A stretch of DNA of 64,000 nt. Origin: JAUIAI01 sp049680625 (lineage in GTDB: Bacteria; Pseudomonadota; Gammaproteobacteria; Burkholderiales; Burkholderiaceae_E). How positions within the stretch are numbered: the first letter of the stretch is position 1; each line of letters opens with the position of its first letter. The stretch spans positions 62,001 to 126,000 of the forward strand of contig JBAUID010000058.1 of the NCBI GenBank assembly GCA_049680625.1, read 5' to 3'. The notes under the pieces were generated by a model. That model searched no databases, was not told where the DNA came from, and saw only the letters and a program-made list of their open reading frames with translations. Below, piece after piece: positions 41,625 to 49,943 of the stretch. The translations under genes and the position numbers were made by a program.

Positions 41625-42828
41625 AGCGGCCCTTGAACAACTATTGCAAAAAGCATGCCGGGTTGCCGAATCGGAGACCATTCCGACAATGCAGGCAAAT
41701 CGCCGGGTACTGACGTCCGATATTGTCAGTTCGCTGGACGTGCCCCCATGGGATAACACGCAAATGGACGGTTACGTGGTTCGCGCCGGTGATGTCCGTG
41801 TCGGTGTCAGCCTGCCGGTTTCCCAGCGAATTCCTGCGGGCAGTGTCGGCGCCGATCTCGAGCCGGGGACTGCCGCAAGAATTTTTACAGGCGCAGCAAT
41901 ACCAAGTGGTGCTGACGCCGTGGTCATGCAAGAGGAAACTGAGGCCGACGGTGACCAGGTACGTTTTAAAACAGTGCCATCGGTGGGCCAATGGATTCGT
42001 CGACAGGGCGAAGATATTAAGTCGGGTTCGGTTATTTTGCCGGCAGGTACCCGGCTCAGTCCACAGGCGATTGGCCTGGCAGCCTCGGTTGGTTTACCGG
42101 AACTGTCGGTGAGCCGGCCGGTTCGCGTTGCCTGCTTTTTTACCGGTGATGAACTCACAATGCCGGGTGAACCGCTTAAGCCTGGCGCAATCTATAACAG
42201 CAATCGATTTGTTCTGGTTGGATTACTGAAAAACCTCGGCTGCGAAGTAACTGATCTGGGCATTGTTCCCGACTCGCTTGAAGCGACCCGCCGCGCCTTG
42301 CGTGAAGCCGCGGCAGAAAACGACTTGATTGTGACCTCCGGTGGCGTGTCGGTCGGCGAAGAGGACCACGTTAAGCCAGCGGTTGAGGCTGAAGGTGAGC
42401 TTCAAATGTGGAAACTGAATATCAAGCCTGGCAAGCCGTTGGCGTATGGCCAGGTGCGGCGCCCTGGCGCCCGGGTCGGGCCGGAAAATGCTCACTTCAT
42501 TGGCTTGCCCGGGAATCCGGTGTCTAGTTTTGTCACCTTTTTGTTGTTGGTCAGGCCTTTTATCCTGCGTTTACAGGGGGCGACCCGGGTGTTGCCGGCA
42601 GCTATCCAGATGCCGGCAGCTTTTGATCTGGCCCGGCCGGACCGACGCCGCGAATTTTTGCGGGCAGCAATAAACGAATCTGGAACACTCGATTTGTATC
42701 GCAATCAAAGCTCAGCAGTACTGACCTCAACGGTCTGGGGTGATGGCTTGATAGATAACCCACCCGGAGGCGAAATCAAGGCTGGCGCTTTTGTCCGGTT
42801 TTTGCCGTTCGACCAACTCCTTTTCTGA
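41599..42828 (+). CDS. moeA: MoeA, molybdopterin molybdenumtransferase
   Basis: 409 residues. Inserts molybdate into adenylylated molybdopterin. Visible: LDVPPWDNTQMDGYVVRA, RIPAGSVGADLEPGTAARIFTGAAIPSGADAVVMQEE, IRRQGEDIKSG, the MoCF-binding domain (FFTGDELTMPGEPLKPGAIYNSN, LIVTSGGVSVGEEDHVKPAVE), and KPGKPLAYGQV ... FIGLPGNPVSSFVTFLLL. Coupled to mobB by a 26-bp overlap and to moaD by an 8-bp gap. Confidence 0.96.
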   Translation: MPQDLLPLEAALEQLLQKACRVAESETIPTMQANRRVLTSDIVSSLDVPPWDNTQMDGYVVRAGDVRVGVSLPVSQRIPAGSVGADLEPGTAARIFTGAAIPSGADAVVMQEETEADGDQVRFKTVPSVGQWIRRQGEDIKSGSVILPAGTRLSPQAIGLAASVGLPELSVSRPVRVACFFTGDELTMPGEPLKPGAIYNSNRFVLVGLLKNLGCEVTDLGIVPDSLEATRRALREAAAENDLIVTSGGVSVGEEDHVKPAVEAEGELQMWKLNIKPGKPLAYGQVRRPGARVGPENAHFIGLPGNPVSSFVTFLLLVRPFILRLQGATRVLPAAIQMPAAFDLARPDRRREFLRAAINESGTLDLYRNQSSAVLTSTVWGDGLIDNPPGGEIKAGAFVRFLPFDQLLF

Positions 42829-42836
42829 GCCCGACC

Positions 42837-43094
42837 ATGAAGTTGAACATTCTTTTTTTTGCCAGCCTGCGTGAAGAGCTGGGCGCCGATCGAGAGCAAG
42901 TTGATTTGCCGTCGACGGTCACGACAATTGGGCAGTTAAAAGACTGGCTGGGCCAACGTGGAGAACATTGGCAACTGGCTCTTGCCGACAATCGCTCACT
43001 TGGCATAGCCGTTAACCAGGCGCTGGCCAATAATGAAACCAAATTGACTGATGGCGCAGAAGTAGCGTTTTTTCCACCGGTAACGGGCGGTTAA
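42837..43094 (+). CDS. moaD: MoaD, molybdopterin synthase sulfur carrier
   Basis: 85 residues with a ubiquitin-like fold and the required Gly-Gly C-terminus (EVAFFPPVTGG). The terminal glycine is adenylylated by MoeB and then carries the sulfur as thiocarboxylate for MoaE. N-terminus MKLNILFFASLREELGADRE is typical. It lies between moeA and moaE, gap 3 bp to moaE, and the two products form the heterotetrameric synthase. Confidence 0.95.
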   Translation: MKLNILFFASLREELGADREQVDLPSTVTTIGQLKDWLGQRGEHWQLALADNRSLGIAVNQALANNETKLTDGAEVAFFPPVTGG

Positions 43095-43097
43095 ACC

Positions 43098-43553
43098 ATG
43101 CCAGTCAAAGTCCAGACCGAAGATTTCGACGTAGGCGCAGAGATCAACGCTCTGCGTTCCGGGGACTCTCGGGTCGGCGCCGTCGCTTCATTTATTGGTA
43201 CTGTTCGTGATGTCAACGAAGGCACTGGCGTTTCGACGATGACGCTCGAGCATTACCCTGGTATGACTGAAAATGCGCTGAAACAAATTTGTAGCGAGGC
43301 GAGTGAGCGATTTGATATCTACGATTCGCTGGTGATTCATCGTTATGGGCCGTTAGAACCACTCGACCAGATTGTCCTTGTTGCAGTGACATCGGCGCAC
43401 CGGGGTGAGTCTTTTGCTGCGTGCGAATTTATTATGGACTTCCTTAAGACGCGGGCGCCTTTTTGGAAAAAAGAAGTTACTCCTGACGGTGAGCGTTGGG
43501 TTCAGGCACGCGAGTCAGACAATAAGTCCGCTGCGCGCTGGGAGAAACCTTGA
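43098..43553 (+). CDS. moaE: MoaE, molybdopterin synthase catalytic subunit
   Basis: 151 residues. Transfers sulfur from MoaD thiocarboxylate to cyclic pyranopterin. Blocks: VGAVASFIGTVRDVNEGTGVSTMTLEHYPGMTENAL, IYDSLVIHRYGPLEPLDQIVLVAVTSAHRGESFAACEFIMDFLKTRAPFWKKE, with the catalytic lysines in KTRAPFWKKE. The crcB start (TTG) overlaps its stop. Confidence 0.95.
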   Translation: MPVKVQTEDFDVGAEINALRSGDSRVGAVASFIGTVRDVNEGTGVSTMTLEHYPGMTENALKQICSEASERFDIYDSLVIHRYGPLEPLDQIVLVAVTSAHRGESFAACEFIMDFLKTRAPFWKKEVTPDGERWVQARESDNKSAARWEKP

Positions 43554-43936
43554 ATTCAATGCTCAGTCCGTTGGCTTTGCTTGCTGTTGGCTGCGGCGCG
43601 GCATTGGGTGCCTGGGTGCGCTGGTTTTTTTCGATGTGGCTGAACGACCCTGCACGCTCTCTTGCAGTTGGCACCCTGGTTGCCAACCTTATTGGTGGAT
43701 TGTTGATTGGCATTGCGATGGCGGTATTTTCCCGCTACCCGGATTTATCTCCGCTCTGGCGGCTGTCCCTGGTGACCGGCTTTCTTGGCGCACTGACAAC
43801 ATTTTCTGCTTTTTCTGCAGAGTCGTTGCAACTGCTGCAGCGTGGAGAGTTTGCCGTCGCAGCAGGCCATATCTTGTTACACGTCGTGGGTTGCCTGCTG
43901 GCGGTTGGTCTGGGCTATAAGGTGGCCGGTGGCTGA
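43550..43936 (+). CDS. crcB: CrcB/Fluc fluoride channel
   Basis: 128 residues from a TTG at 43550, which overlaps the moaE stop and has GGAG (43541-43544) five bases upstream; ATG 43559 is possible but badly spaced. Four transmembrane helices; forms dimeric fluoride-exporting channels. Motifs: AALGAWVRW, GTLVANLIGGLLIGIAMAVF, and the pore motif TGFLGALTTFSAFSAESLQLL. Normally such genes are often under a fluoride riboswitch; here the gene is embedded in the molybdenum-cofactor operon and no leader is available. Confidence 0.92.
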   Translation: MNSMLSPLALLAVGCGAALGAWVRWFFSMWLNDPARSLAVGTLVANLIGGLLIGIAMAVFSRYPDLSPLWRLSLVTGFLGALTTFSAFSAESLQLLQRGEFAVAAGHILLHVVGCLLAVGLGYKVAGG

Positions 43937-44837
43937 GTATTCTTCGTGGTTGTGGATTGTCTTTACGATTGCGGCGGCAGCAAGCCAGGTGGCACGCAAT
44001 GCCATGCAGCGTGGACTGACCACCCGTCTTGGCACTACGGGTGCGGCCCACGTGCGATTCCTGTATGGCCTGCCGTTTGCCCTCATCTTCCTGGCAGTCA
44101 TGCTGGCTGTTGTTCAGCTTGGTCCGTTGCAAATGGATGGCGGGTTTTTGCTATGGCTGATTGCCGGCAGCATGACCCAGATCTTCGCTACGGCCTGGAT
44201 GCTCAGTGCGATGCGGGACCGATCTTTTGTCGTGACAACAGCAATCATCAAGACCGAGCCGATTCAGGTTGCATTGTTTGCCGCGGTTTTCCTCGGCGAG
44301 ATTCTGGGCTGGATTGCGATTGTCGCAATCCTGATAGCCACAACGGGTGTCCTGGTAATGTCCTGGCCCAAGTCGGGCAGTGATACCTCGCATCGCATTG
44401 GCGCCCGTGCCGTTTGGGTTGGACTCGCTGCGGGCGGTGCGTTCGCCTTGTCATCAGTCGGTTATCGAGGGGCAATCCTGGCACTGGGGGAGGCGCCGTT
44501 TTACGCGCGGGCAACCATTACTCTGGCCTGTGGTCTGTTGTTACAGTCTGTTGTTCTTTCGCTATGGTTGCGTTGGCGCGAACCGGGGCGCCTTACCGAA
44601 ATATTTGCTGCCTGGCGGCCGTCGATGCTGGCAGGTTTTATGGGCGCCCTGGGTTCCCAGATGTGGTTTCTCGCGTTTTCTGTTCAGTCGGTTGCGATGG
44701 TTCGAACCCTGGCTCTGGTAGAAGTGTTATTTGCCCAGGTGATTTCCCGGCGCATTTTTTCGCAAAATGCGAGCCGGGCTGAATTACTCGGAATCGTATT
44801 GATTATTGTGGGTGTTGTCGTCCTCTTGAACGCGTAA
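43929..44837 (+). CDS. EamA/DMT-family transporter
   Basis: 302 residues from GTG 43929, 8 bp inside the crcB 3' end. Around ten hydrophobic helices with two EamA halves: the N-half (about 5-135) and C-half (about 150-298, with LALVEVLFAQVISRRIFSQNASRAELLGIVLIIVGVVVLL). Members export metabolites such as amino acids or cofactors; substrate unknown. As the last gene of mobB-moeA-moaD-moaE-crcB it may be translated with them, but a common function is not obvious. Ends 33 bp before the convergent hydrolase gene. Confidence 0.87.
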   Translation: MAEYSSWLWIVFTIAAAASQVARNAMQRGLTTRLGTTGAAHVRFLYGLPFALIFLAVMLAVVQLGPLQMDGGFLLWLIAGSMTQIFATAWMLSAMRDRSFVVTTAIIKTEPIQVALFAAVFLGEILGWIAIVAILIATTGVLVMSWPKSGSDTSHRIGARAVWVGLAAGGAFALSSVGYRGAILALGEAPFYARATITLACGLLLQSVVLSLWLRWREPGRLTEIFAAWRPSMLAGFMGALGSQMWFLAFSVQSVAMVRTLALVEVLFAQVISRRIFSQNASRAELLGIVLIIVGVVVLLNA

Positions 44838-44869
44838 TTCAGTTGGTAGCCTGGGCAGAGTTGTTGGCC

Positions 44870-45685
44870 CTATGATGGCAGCTTGCCAGCGATGGTTTGA
44901 ATCATGCGAATAACCGGCTCTGGTGCATCCAGGTTCGTAAAATGGCCAACATCTGGCACGCTCTCGAAGATCGCATCGGCGATATTCTCCCGGATCATCT
45001 CCATAAACGGTGTCATCTCACCTGCCTGCAGGGCGCGCCGCTCACGCTTTTCATTGATCGTAGTTCCCTGGATCACACCAACCGGCACATTCAGACCAGC
45101 GAAGGTATCTTCCATTGAACTCGCGTCCCAACGCACCATGTCACCCATGAGTTCCAGATAGCGGGCATTTGGCATACTCGCCGCCCGGTCCGTGATGGCT
45201 TGTTGACGAACCGCCGGCGTGCCAATCGGGAACATCGCAGTGAACATTTCGTTCAGAAATACATCAACCGATTCGGCCGCTTCAATCATGTCGAAAACCC
45301 GTTTGCGCTCAGCATCCGGATTTCCCCGACCTTGTTGGCTCCCGTCAACAAAGACCAGGCCACCTGTTGTGTGCGGTGCAAGCGTTGCCGTTGCGGAGCC
45401 AACCCGAACGCCGCGGCTGTGGCCAATCAGTACAGCGTTTACGATACCGAGGTGGTCCAGCAGACGGGCAAGATCCTGAGCGTCAGTCTGGATGTTATAA
45501 GGTGGGGGCATTTGAGACGATTTGCCGTGACCTCGCGAATCAATAAGCAGGCAGCGATAATTGTTACTTAAGGCATCAACCTGTGGTTGCCAGTCTGACT
45601 GGTCGCAGGTTAATCCGTGAATGAAAACCAGCCACTCGCCGTGATGTCCGACGATGGTGTGATGAATTAGTTCAGACCCGCGCAT
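44870..45685 (-). CDS. Alpha/beta hydrolase
   Basis: 271 residues. The oxyanion motif WLVFIHGLTCDQSDWQPQV, nucleophile elbow IGHSRGVRV (Ser in G-H-S-R-G), acid likely in VGVIQGTTINEKRE and catalytic His in VPDVGHFTNLDAPEPV. Cytoplasmic esterase, dehalogenase-like or C-C hydrolase type; substrate not predictable. The start shares one base (TAATG) with the stop of the OYE-type flavoprotein gene upstream, so they are co-translated and may act in the same degradation path. Confidence 0.87.
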   Translation of the reverse strand: MRGSELIHHTIVGHHGEWLVFIHGLTCDQSDWQPQVDALSNNYRCLLIDSRGHGKSSQMPPPYNIQTDAQDLARLLDHLGIVNAVLIGHSRGVRVGSATATLAPHTTGGLVFVDGSQQGRGNPDAERKRVFDMIEAAESVDVFLNEMFTAMFPIGTPAVRQQAITDRAASMPNARYLELMGDMVRWDASSMEDTFAGLNVPVGVIQGTTINEKRERRALQAGEMTPFMEMIRENIADAIFESVPDVGHFTNLDAPEPVIRMIQTIAGKLPS

Positions 45686-46809
45686 TATCGTTGCCCCGTT
45701 TTTGTTTCACCGAACAAGCCTTTTGTTCCGTGGGGTTCGCAGCGCCAGTATTGCGGGGGTGCATCAACAGTTGCGCCCAGCTGAGCAGCAGCATGCCAGG
45801 CCCAGCGCGGGTTATAGAGAAATGCTCTGGCCAGCGCGACCATATCTGCCTGACCTGACTCAATTATTTCTTGTGCCTGACCGGCTTCGGTAATTAGTCC
45901 AACAGCCATCACCGGCGTAGTGACCGCCTTTTTGATCGCTTGCGCAAAATGCACCTGGTAGCCGGGCCCCGGCACAATTTTTTGGTTTCTGGATACGCCG
46001 CCGCTGGATGCGTCGATCCAGTCAGCGCCAGCCTTTTCGATTGCCTGGCAAAAAATAATGGCTTCTTCGGTATCCCAGGAGCTGTTGCTATCCCAGTCAC
46101 TTGTGGAAATTCGGATGCCCATGGGTTTATTCTCGGGCCAGGCTGCACGCATCGCCTTGAATACCTGCAGCGGGTAACGCATTCTGTTTTCGAGCGCTCC
46201 GCCGTATTCATCGGTCCGGTTATTTGCAACCGGCGACAGGAACTGGTGCAACAGGTAGCCGTGGGCGGCGTGGACTTCGATGGCGTCAATGCCGAGGCGT
46301 TCAGCCCGCTGGACCGCTTGTACAAAGCGGCTCAAGAGCGCGTCCAGCTGGCTGGCAGACATGGCAATCGGGGGTAATTCTCCGTCGATATGTGGCCTGT
46401 CGCCAGGCCCCATCGCCTGCCAGCCACCCTTTTCGAGGGGGATCTGCTGCCCGCCATTCCAGGGTTCGAAGCTGGAGGCTTTACGTCCGGCATGGCCTAG
46501 TTGAATACAAACTGGTACGTGTGCTGATGGATTCAGCCCACGCAAAACACTCAGTAACTCAGCCAGGGCTGCTTCATTTTCGTCGTTATACAGGCCCAGG
46601 CACCCCGGAGTGATCCGACCGATGGCTTCGACCGCGGTGGCTTCGAGGATCAGCAGAGAGGCCCCGGACAGGGCAAGCTGACCCAGGTGGACGTGATGCC
46701 AGGGCTGGGCCGAGCCTTCAATGGCTGAATACTGGCACATTGGGGCAACGACAATACGGTTACGCAGGGTCAGGCTGCGCAGGTGAATAGGGTCAAATAG
46801 TGCGGTCAT
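45685..46809 (-). CDS. NADH:flavin oxidoreductase, YqjM-like old yellow enzyme
   Basis: 374 residues. FMN-dependent reduction of activated C=C bonds. The thermophilic-like (YqjM) class is shown by Cys25 and Tyr27 in PMCQYSAIEG, HAGRKAS, the substrate-binding VHAAHGYLLHQFLSPVANNRTDEYGG and GVSRNQKIVPGPGYQVHFAQAIK, followed by phosphate-binding MAVGLITEAGQAQEIIESGQADMVALARAFLYNPRW. Coupled to the hydrolase gene downstream. The start lies only a few bases from the clpB heat-shock promoter on the opposite strand. Confidence 0.93.
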   Translation of the reverse strand: MTALFDPIHLRSLTLRNRIVVAPMCQYSAIEGSAQPWHHVHLGQLALSGASLLILEATAVEAIGRITPGCLGLYNDENEAALAELLSVLRGLNPSAHVPVCIQLGHAGRKASSFEPWNGGQQIPLEKGGWQAMGPGDRPHIDGELPPIAMSASQLDALLSRFVQAVQRAERLGIDAIEVHAAHGYLLHQFLSPVANNRTDEYGGALENRMRYPLQVFKAMRAAWPENKPMGIRISTSDWDSNSSWDTEEAIIFCQAIEKAGADWIDASSGGVSRNQKIVPGPGYQVHFAQAIKKAVTTPVMAVGLITEAGQAQEIIESGQADMVALARAFLYNPRWAWHAAAQLGATVDAPPQYWRCEPHGTKGLFGETKTGQR

Positions 46810-46812
46810 AGG

Positions 46813-46840
46813 CTTGATATTTAGTGTTTTAAGCCCATGT
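46813..46840 (+). promoter_or_regulatory. Sigma-32 (heat-shock) promoter of clpB
   Basis: CTTGATA at 46813-46819, a 14-bp spacer, then CCCATGT at 46834-46840. The E. coli sigma-32 consensus is CTTGAAA, 13-15 bp, CCCATnT, so only one base of the -35 deviates. The expected start is about 30 bp before the clpB ATG. Confidence 0.85.
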
Positions 46841-46876
46841 AATGGGCAGTGAATAAATACTTATGAGGGTGATGTG

Positions 46877-49513
46877 ATGAGAGCTGACAAGCTTACAACA
46901 CAGTTTCAACAAGCGCTGTCCGAGGCAAACAGCCTCGCCCTGGCGAATGACAATCAACATATCGATCCGCTACACGTTCTGGCTGCGATTATCGGCGAGG
47001 CCGATGGGACGGGTAGGGCGTTGCTTGAAAGAGCCTCGGCAAAAACCGCTGAACTGAAGCGTGCGGTCGACGCTGCCATCAAAACCTTGCCACAAGTCAC
47101 GGGTAATGGCGGGGATATCCAGGTCAGCCGCGAGCTGGCGTCCTTGCTTAATCTGACTGAAAAAGCCGCCTTGAAACGCGGTGACCAATTTGTTGCGACC
47201 GAAATGTTCCTGCTGGCCATGGCCCAGGATGGCGGCAAACATGCCGGCAGGGCCGGGGCTTTGCTACGAGAGGCCGGGGTTACCGAGGCAGCGCTGTCGG
47301 CCGCGATTGACAGTGCCCGAGGTGGCCAGTCGGTGGATTCCGCGGAGGCGGAAGGACAGCGAGAAGCCCTTAAAAAATACACTGTTGATCTGACCGAACT
47401 GGCAGCGCAAGGCAAGCTGGACCCGGTTATTGGTCGCGACGACGAAATCCGTCGTGCGATTCAGATCTTGCAGCGTCGAACCAAAAACAACCCGGTACTG
47501 ATTGGTGAGCCGGGCGTTGGTAAGACTGCAATAGTTGAAGGCCTGGCCCAACGAATTGTCAACGGCGAGGTGCCCGAAACCTTAAAAAACAAGCAAGTCT
47601 TGTCTCTCGATATGGCCGCGTTGCTGGCCGGTGCCAAGTTTCGAGGCGAATTCGAAGAGCGACTCAAAGCCGTACTGAAAGAAATTTCTGCTACCAGCGG
47701 CCAGACAATAGTGTTCATTGATGAATTGCACACAATGGTTGGTGCCGGTAAGGCTGAAGGTGCTATGGACGCGGGCAATATGCTCAAACCAGCCCTGGCC
47801 CGCGGCGAGCTGCATTGTGTTGGTGCCACTACCCTGGATGAATATCGAAAGTACATTGAAAAAGACGCCGCGCTTGAGCGTCGCTTTCAAAAAGTACTGG
47901 TTGGCGAGCCAACTGTCGAAGACACGATCGCAATCTTGCGCGGTTTGCAAGAGCGTTACGAACTGCACCACGGGGTTGATATCACCGACCCGGCAATCAT
48001 CGCCGCTGCAGAACTGTCTAATCGCTACATTACCGACCGTTTTCTGCCAGACAAAGCGATCGACCTCATCGATGAAGCGGCTGCCCGCATCAAGATGGAA
48101 ATTGATTCCAAGCCGGAGGTGATGGATAAACTCGACCGGCGCATCATTCAACTGAAAATTGAACGTGAAGCCGTACGTAAAGAGTCCGACGATGCGTCCA
48201 AAAAACGCTTCGGCCTGATCGAAGAAGAAATTGGCAAACTGGAAAAAGAATACGCTGACTTCGACGAAATCCTGCGTGCCGAGAAAGCCGTGGTTCAGGG
48301 CAGCGCTGCTATTCGAGCTGAAATCGAGCAGTTGCGTGCGCAAATGGTTGATATGCAGCGCAAGGGTGACTACGAACATCTCGCCGAAATTCAGTACGGA
48401 AAATTGCCAGAGCTCGAGGGTCGCCTGGTTGCCAGCGAGGCGGCTGGTGAATCGGCTGGTGGTGAGTCGGTCAACGCCAGTACGAAACTCTTGCGTACGG
48501 AGGTTGGTGCTGAAGAAATTGCTGAGGTCGTGTCCAGGGCAACCGGCATCCCGGTCAGTAAAATGATGCAGGGGGAGCGGCAGAAGCTATTGCAAATGGA
48601 AAGCTACTTACATAACCGGGTAGTCGGGCAGGACGAAGCAACCACTCTGGTTGCTGACGCAATACGTCGTTCCCGTGCGGGCTTGTCTGATCCTAAAAGG
48701 CCTTACGGTTCATTTCTTTTCCTGGGTCCGACTGGTGTTGGAAAAACGGAATTGTGTAAAGCGTTGGCAGAGTTTCTGTTCGATTCAGAAGATCACCTGG
48801 TGCGCATCGATATGAGTGAATTTATGGAAAAACACTCCGTGGCACGGTTGATCGGTGCGCCACCGGGATACGTCGGCTACGAAGAGGGTGGCTATCTGAC
48901 CGAAGCCGTTCGTCGCAAACCGTATAGCGTCATACTTATGGACGAAGTAGAAAAAGCGCACCCGGACGTCTTTAACGTATTGCTTCAGGTTCTTGATGAC
49001 GGTCGCCTGACAGATGGACAGGGTCGGACGGTTGATTTTCGCAATACCGTCATCGTGATGACATCCAACCTTGGTGCCCACGAAATACAGCGACTGTCTG
49101 CGGACGAAACTACCAACGATCCGGATATCATTCGCGCAGCCGTGATGGTTGAGGTCAAGCAACACTTCCGCCCCGAGTTTATTAATCGTCTGGACGAAAT
49201 GGTAGTTTTCCATGCATTGGGCAGAGACCAAATCGCTCGAATTGCCCGGATTCAGCTTCAGGGTCTGGAGCAGCGCTTGGCTGAACGCGACATGGGTCTG
49301 ACAGTCACCGATGCGGCAGTTGCCGAGATTGCGACCGTTGGATTCGACCCGTTGTTTGGTGCCAGGCCGTTAAAGCGGGCAATACAGCATCACATCGAGA
49401 ATCCAATCGCTCGCGAGGTGTTAGAAGGTAATGTCGGCCCGTCTGACACGGTTCAGGTTGACTGGGATGGGCATCAATTTGTAGTGGGTCATACGGCAGC
49501 AATCGCCGAATGA
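46877..49513 (+). CDS. clpB: ClpB disaggregase
   Basis: 878 residues from ATG 46877 with GAGGG (46865-46869) upstream; a GTG at 46874 is in frame too. ATP-dependent hexameric disaggregase acting with DnaK. The N-domain starts MRADKLTTQFQQALSEANSLAL. AAA1: GEPGVGKTAIVEGLAQRIV, LSLDMAALLAGAKFRGEFEERLKAVLKE, FIDELHTMVGAG. The middle coiled-coil runs about 410-520. AAA2: GPTGVGKTELCKALAEFLF, MEKHSVARLIGAPPGYVGYEEGGYLTEAVRRKPYSVILMDEVEKAHPDVFN, then EFINRLDEMVVFHALG. A heat-shock promoter lies directly upstream. Confidence 0.98.
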   Translation: MRADKLTTQFQQALSEANSLALANDNQHIDPLHVLAAIIGEADGTGRALLERASAKTAELKRAVDAAIKTLPQVTGNGGDIQVSRELASLLNLTEKAALKRGDQFVATEMFLLAMAQDGGKHAGRAGALLREAGVTEAALSAAIDSARGGQSVDSAEAEGQREALKKYTVDLTELAAQGKLDPVIGRDDEIRRAIQILQRRTKNNPVLIGEPGVGKTAIVEGLAQRIVNGEVPETLKNKQVLSLDMAALLAGAKFRGEFEERLKAVLKEISATSGQTIVFIDELHTMVGAGKAEGAMDAGNMLKPALARGELHCVGATTLDEYRKYIEKDAALERRFQKVLVGEPTVEDTIAILRGLQERYELHHGVDITDPAIIAAAELSNRYITDRFLPDKAIDLIDEAAARIKMEIDSKPEVMDKLDRRIIQLKIEREAVRKESDDASKKRFGLIEEEIGKLEKEYADFDEILRAEKAVVQGSAAIRAEIEQLRAQMVDMQRKGDYEHLAEIQYGKLPELEGRLVASEAAGESAGGESVNASTKLLRTEVGAEEIAEVVSRATGIPVSKMMQGERQKLLQMESYLHNRVVGQDEATTLVADAIRRSRAGLSDPKRPYGSFLFLGPTGVGKTELCKALAEFLFDSEDHLVRIDMSEFMEKHSVARLIGAPPGYVGYEEGGYLTEAVRRKPYSVILMDEVEKAHPDVFNVLLQVLDDGRLTDGQGRTVDFRNTVIVMTSNLGAHEIQRLSADETTNDPDIIRAAVMVEVKQHFRPEFINRLDEMVVFHALGRDQIARIARIQLQGLEQRLAERDMGLTVTDAAVAEIATVGFDPLFGARPLKRAIQHHIENPIAREVLEGNVGPSDTVQVDWDGHQFVVGHTAAIAE

Positions 49514-49534
49514 ACGACTGATAAAAATTGGTCA

Positions 49535-49582
49535 AACCGGAGCGGTGGGCCATCAGGTCGCCGGTCCGGTTCTGAGATTTTT
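49535..49582 (+). terminator. Possible terminator of clpB
   Basis: A 7-bp stem AACCGGA (49535-49541) with TCCGGTT (49565-49571), a 23-base loop, and TTTTT at 49578-49582. The loop is long and the T-run is six bases away, so the call is weak. Confidence 0.4.
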
Positions 49583-49661
49583 GTAAATTGTTGCCATGAT
49601 GCTGCTGATCGTAACAAGCGCCGGGGGCGCCTGAAATCGAAAAATCGCCCGTGCGACCCCA

Positions 49662-49698
49662 ACGGCCACTTACCGTCAAAATTTACGGTAAAGGCCGT
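49662..49698. promoter_or_regulatory. Long imperfect inverted repeat before the first Sde182-like gene
   Basis: Outer arms ACGGCC (49662-49667) / GGCCGT (49693-49698) and inner arms TTACCGT (49670-49676) / ACGGTAA (49685-49691), 13 paired bases with one small internal loop and an 8-base AT-rich loop. It could be an operator or an RNA hairpin of the leader. The remaining 49514-49943 region shows no other gene I can support. Confidence 0.5.
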
Positions 49699-49943
49699 AT
49701 GCTGAGGCTGGATGCGTGGGTGTTGGTCACCGTCGAGTCGTTTTCAAGAGCGAATTCGCTGCTATTCAGGGTGGGTGGATCATCGCCAGAGGAGTTACGG
49801 CTCGATACATTCTTTCATCGCTCAATTGCAGCAAAAGGAACCGGATCAGTCCGGCCGTTGTTAGACTCCTGACAAATTATTGGTATAGGCAGTGGCCGGC
49901 ATCGCATGGCCCTGTACTACGCCTCACTCCGGTCAGAACAACA

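Noticed and set aside
43480..43560. Fluoride riboswitch in front of crcB
   Set aside because: The gene starts on the moaE stop codon; there is no untranslated leader and no riboswitch core.
47582..48379. A 265-residue minus-strand open frame inside clpB
   Set aside because: ClpB codons on the plus strand are strongly conserved; the antisense frame is Phe/Gln-rich without any recognised motif.
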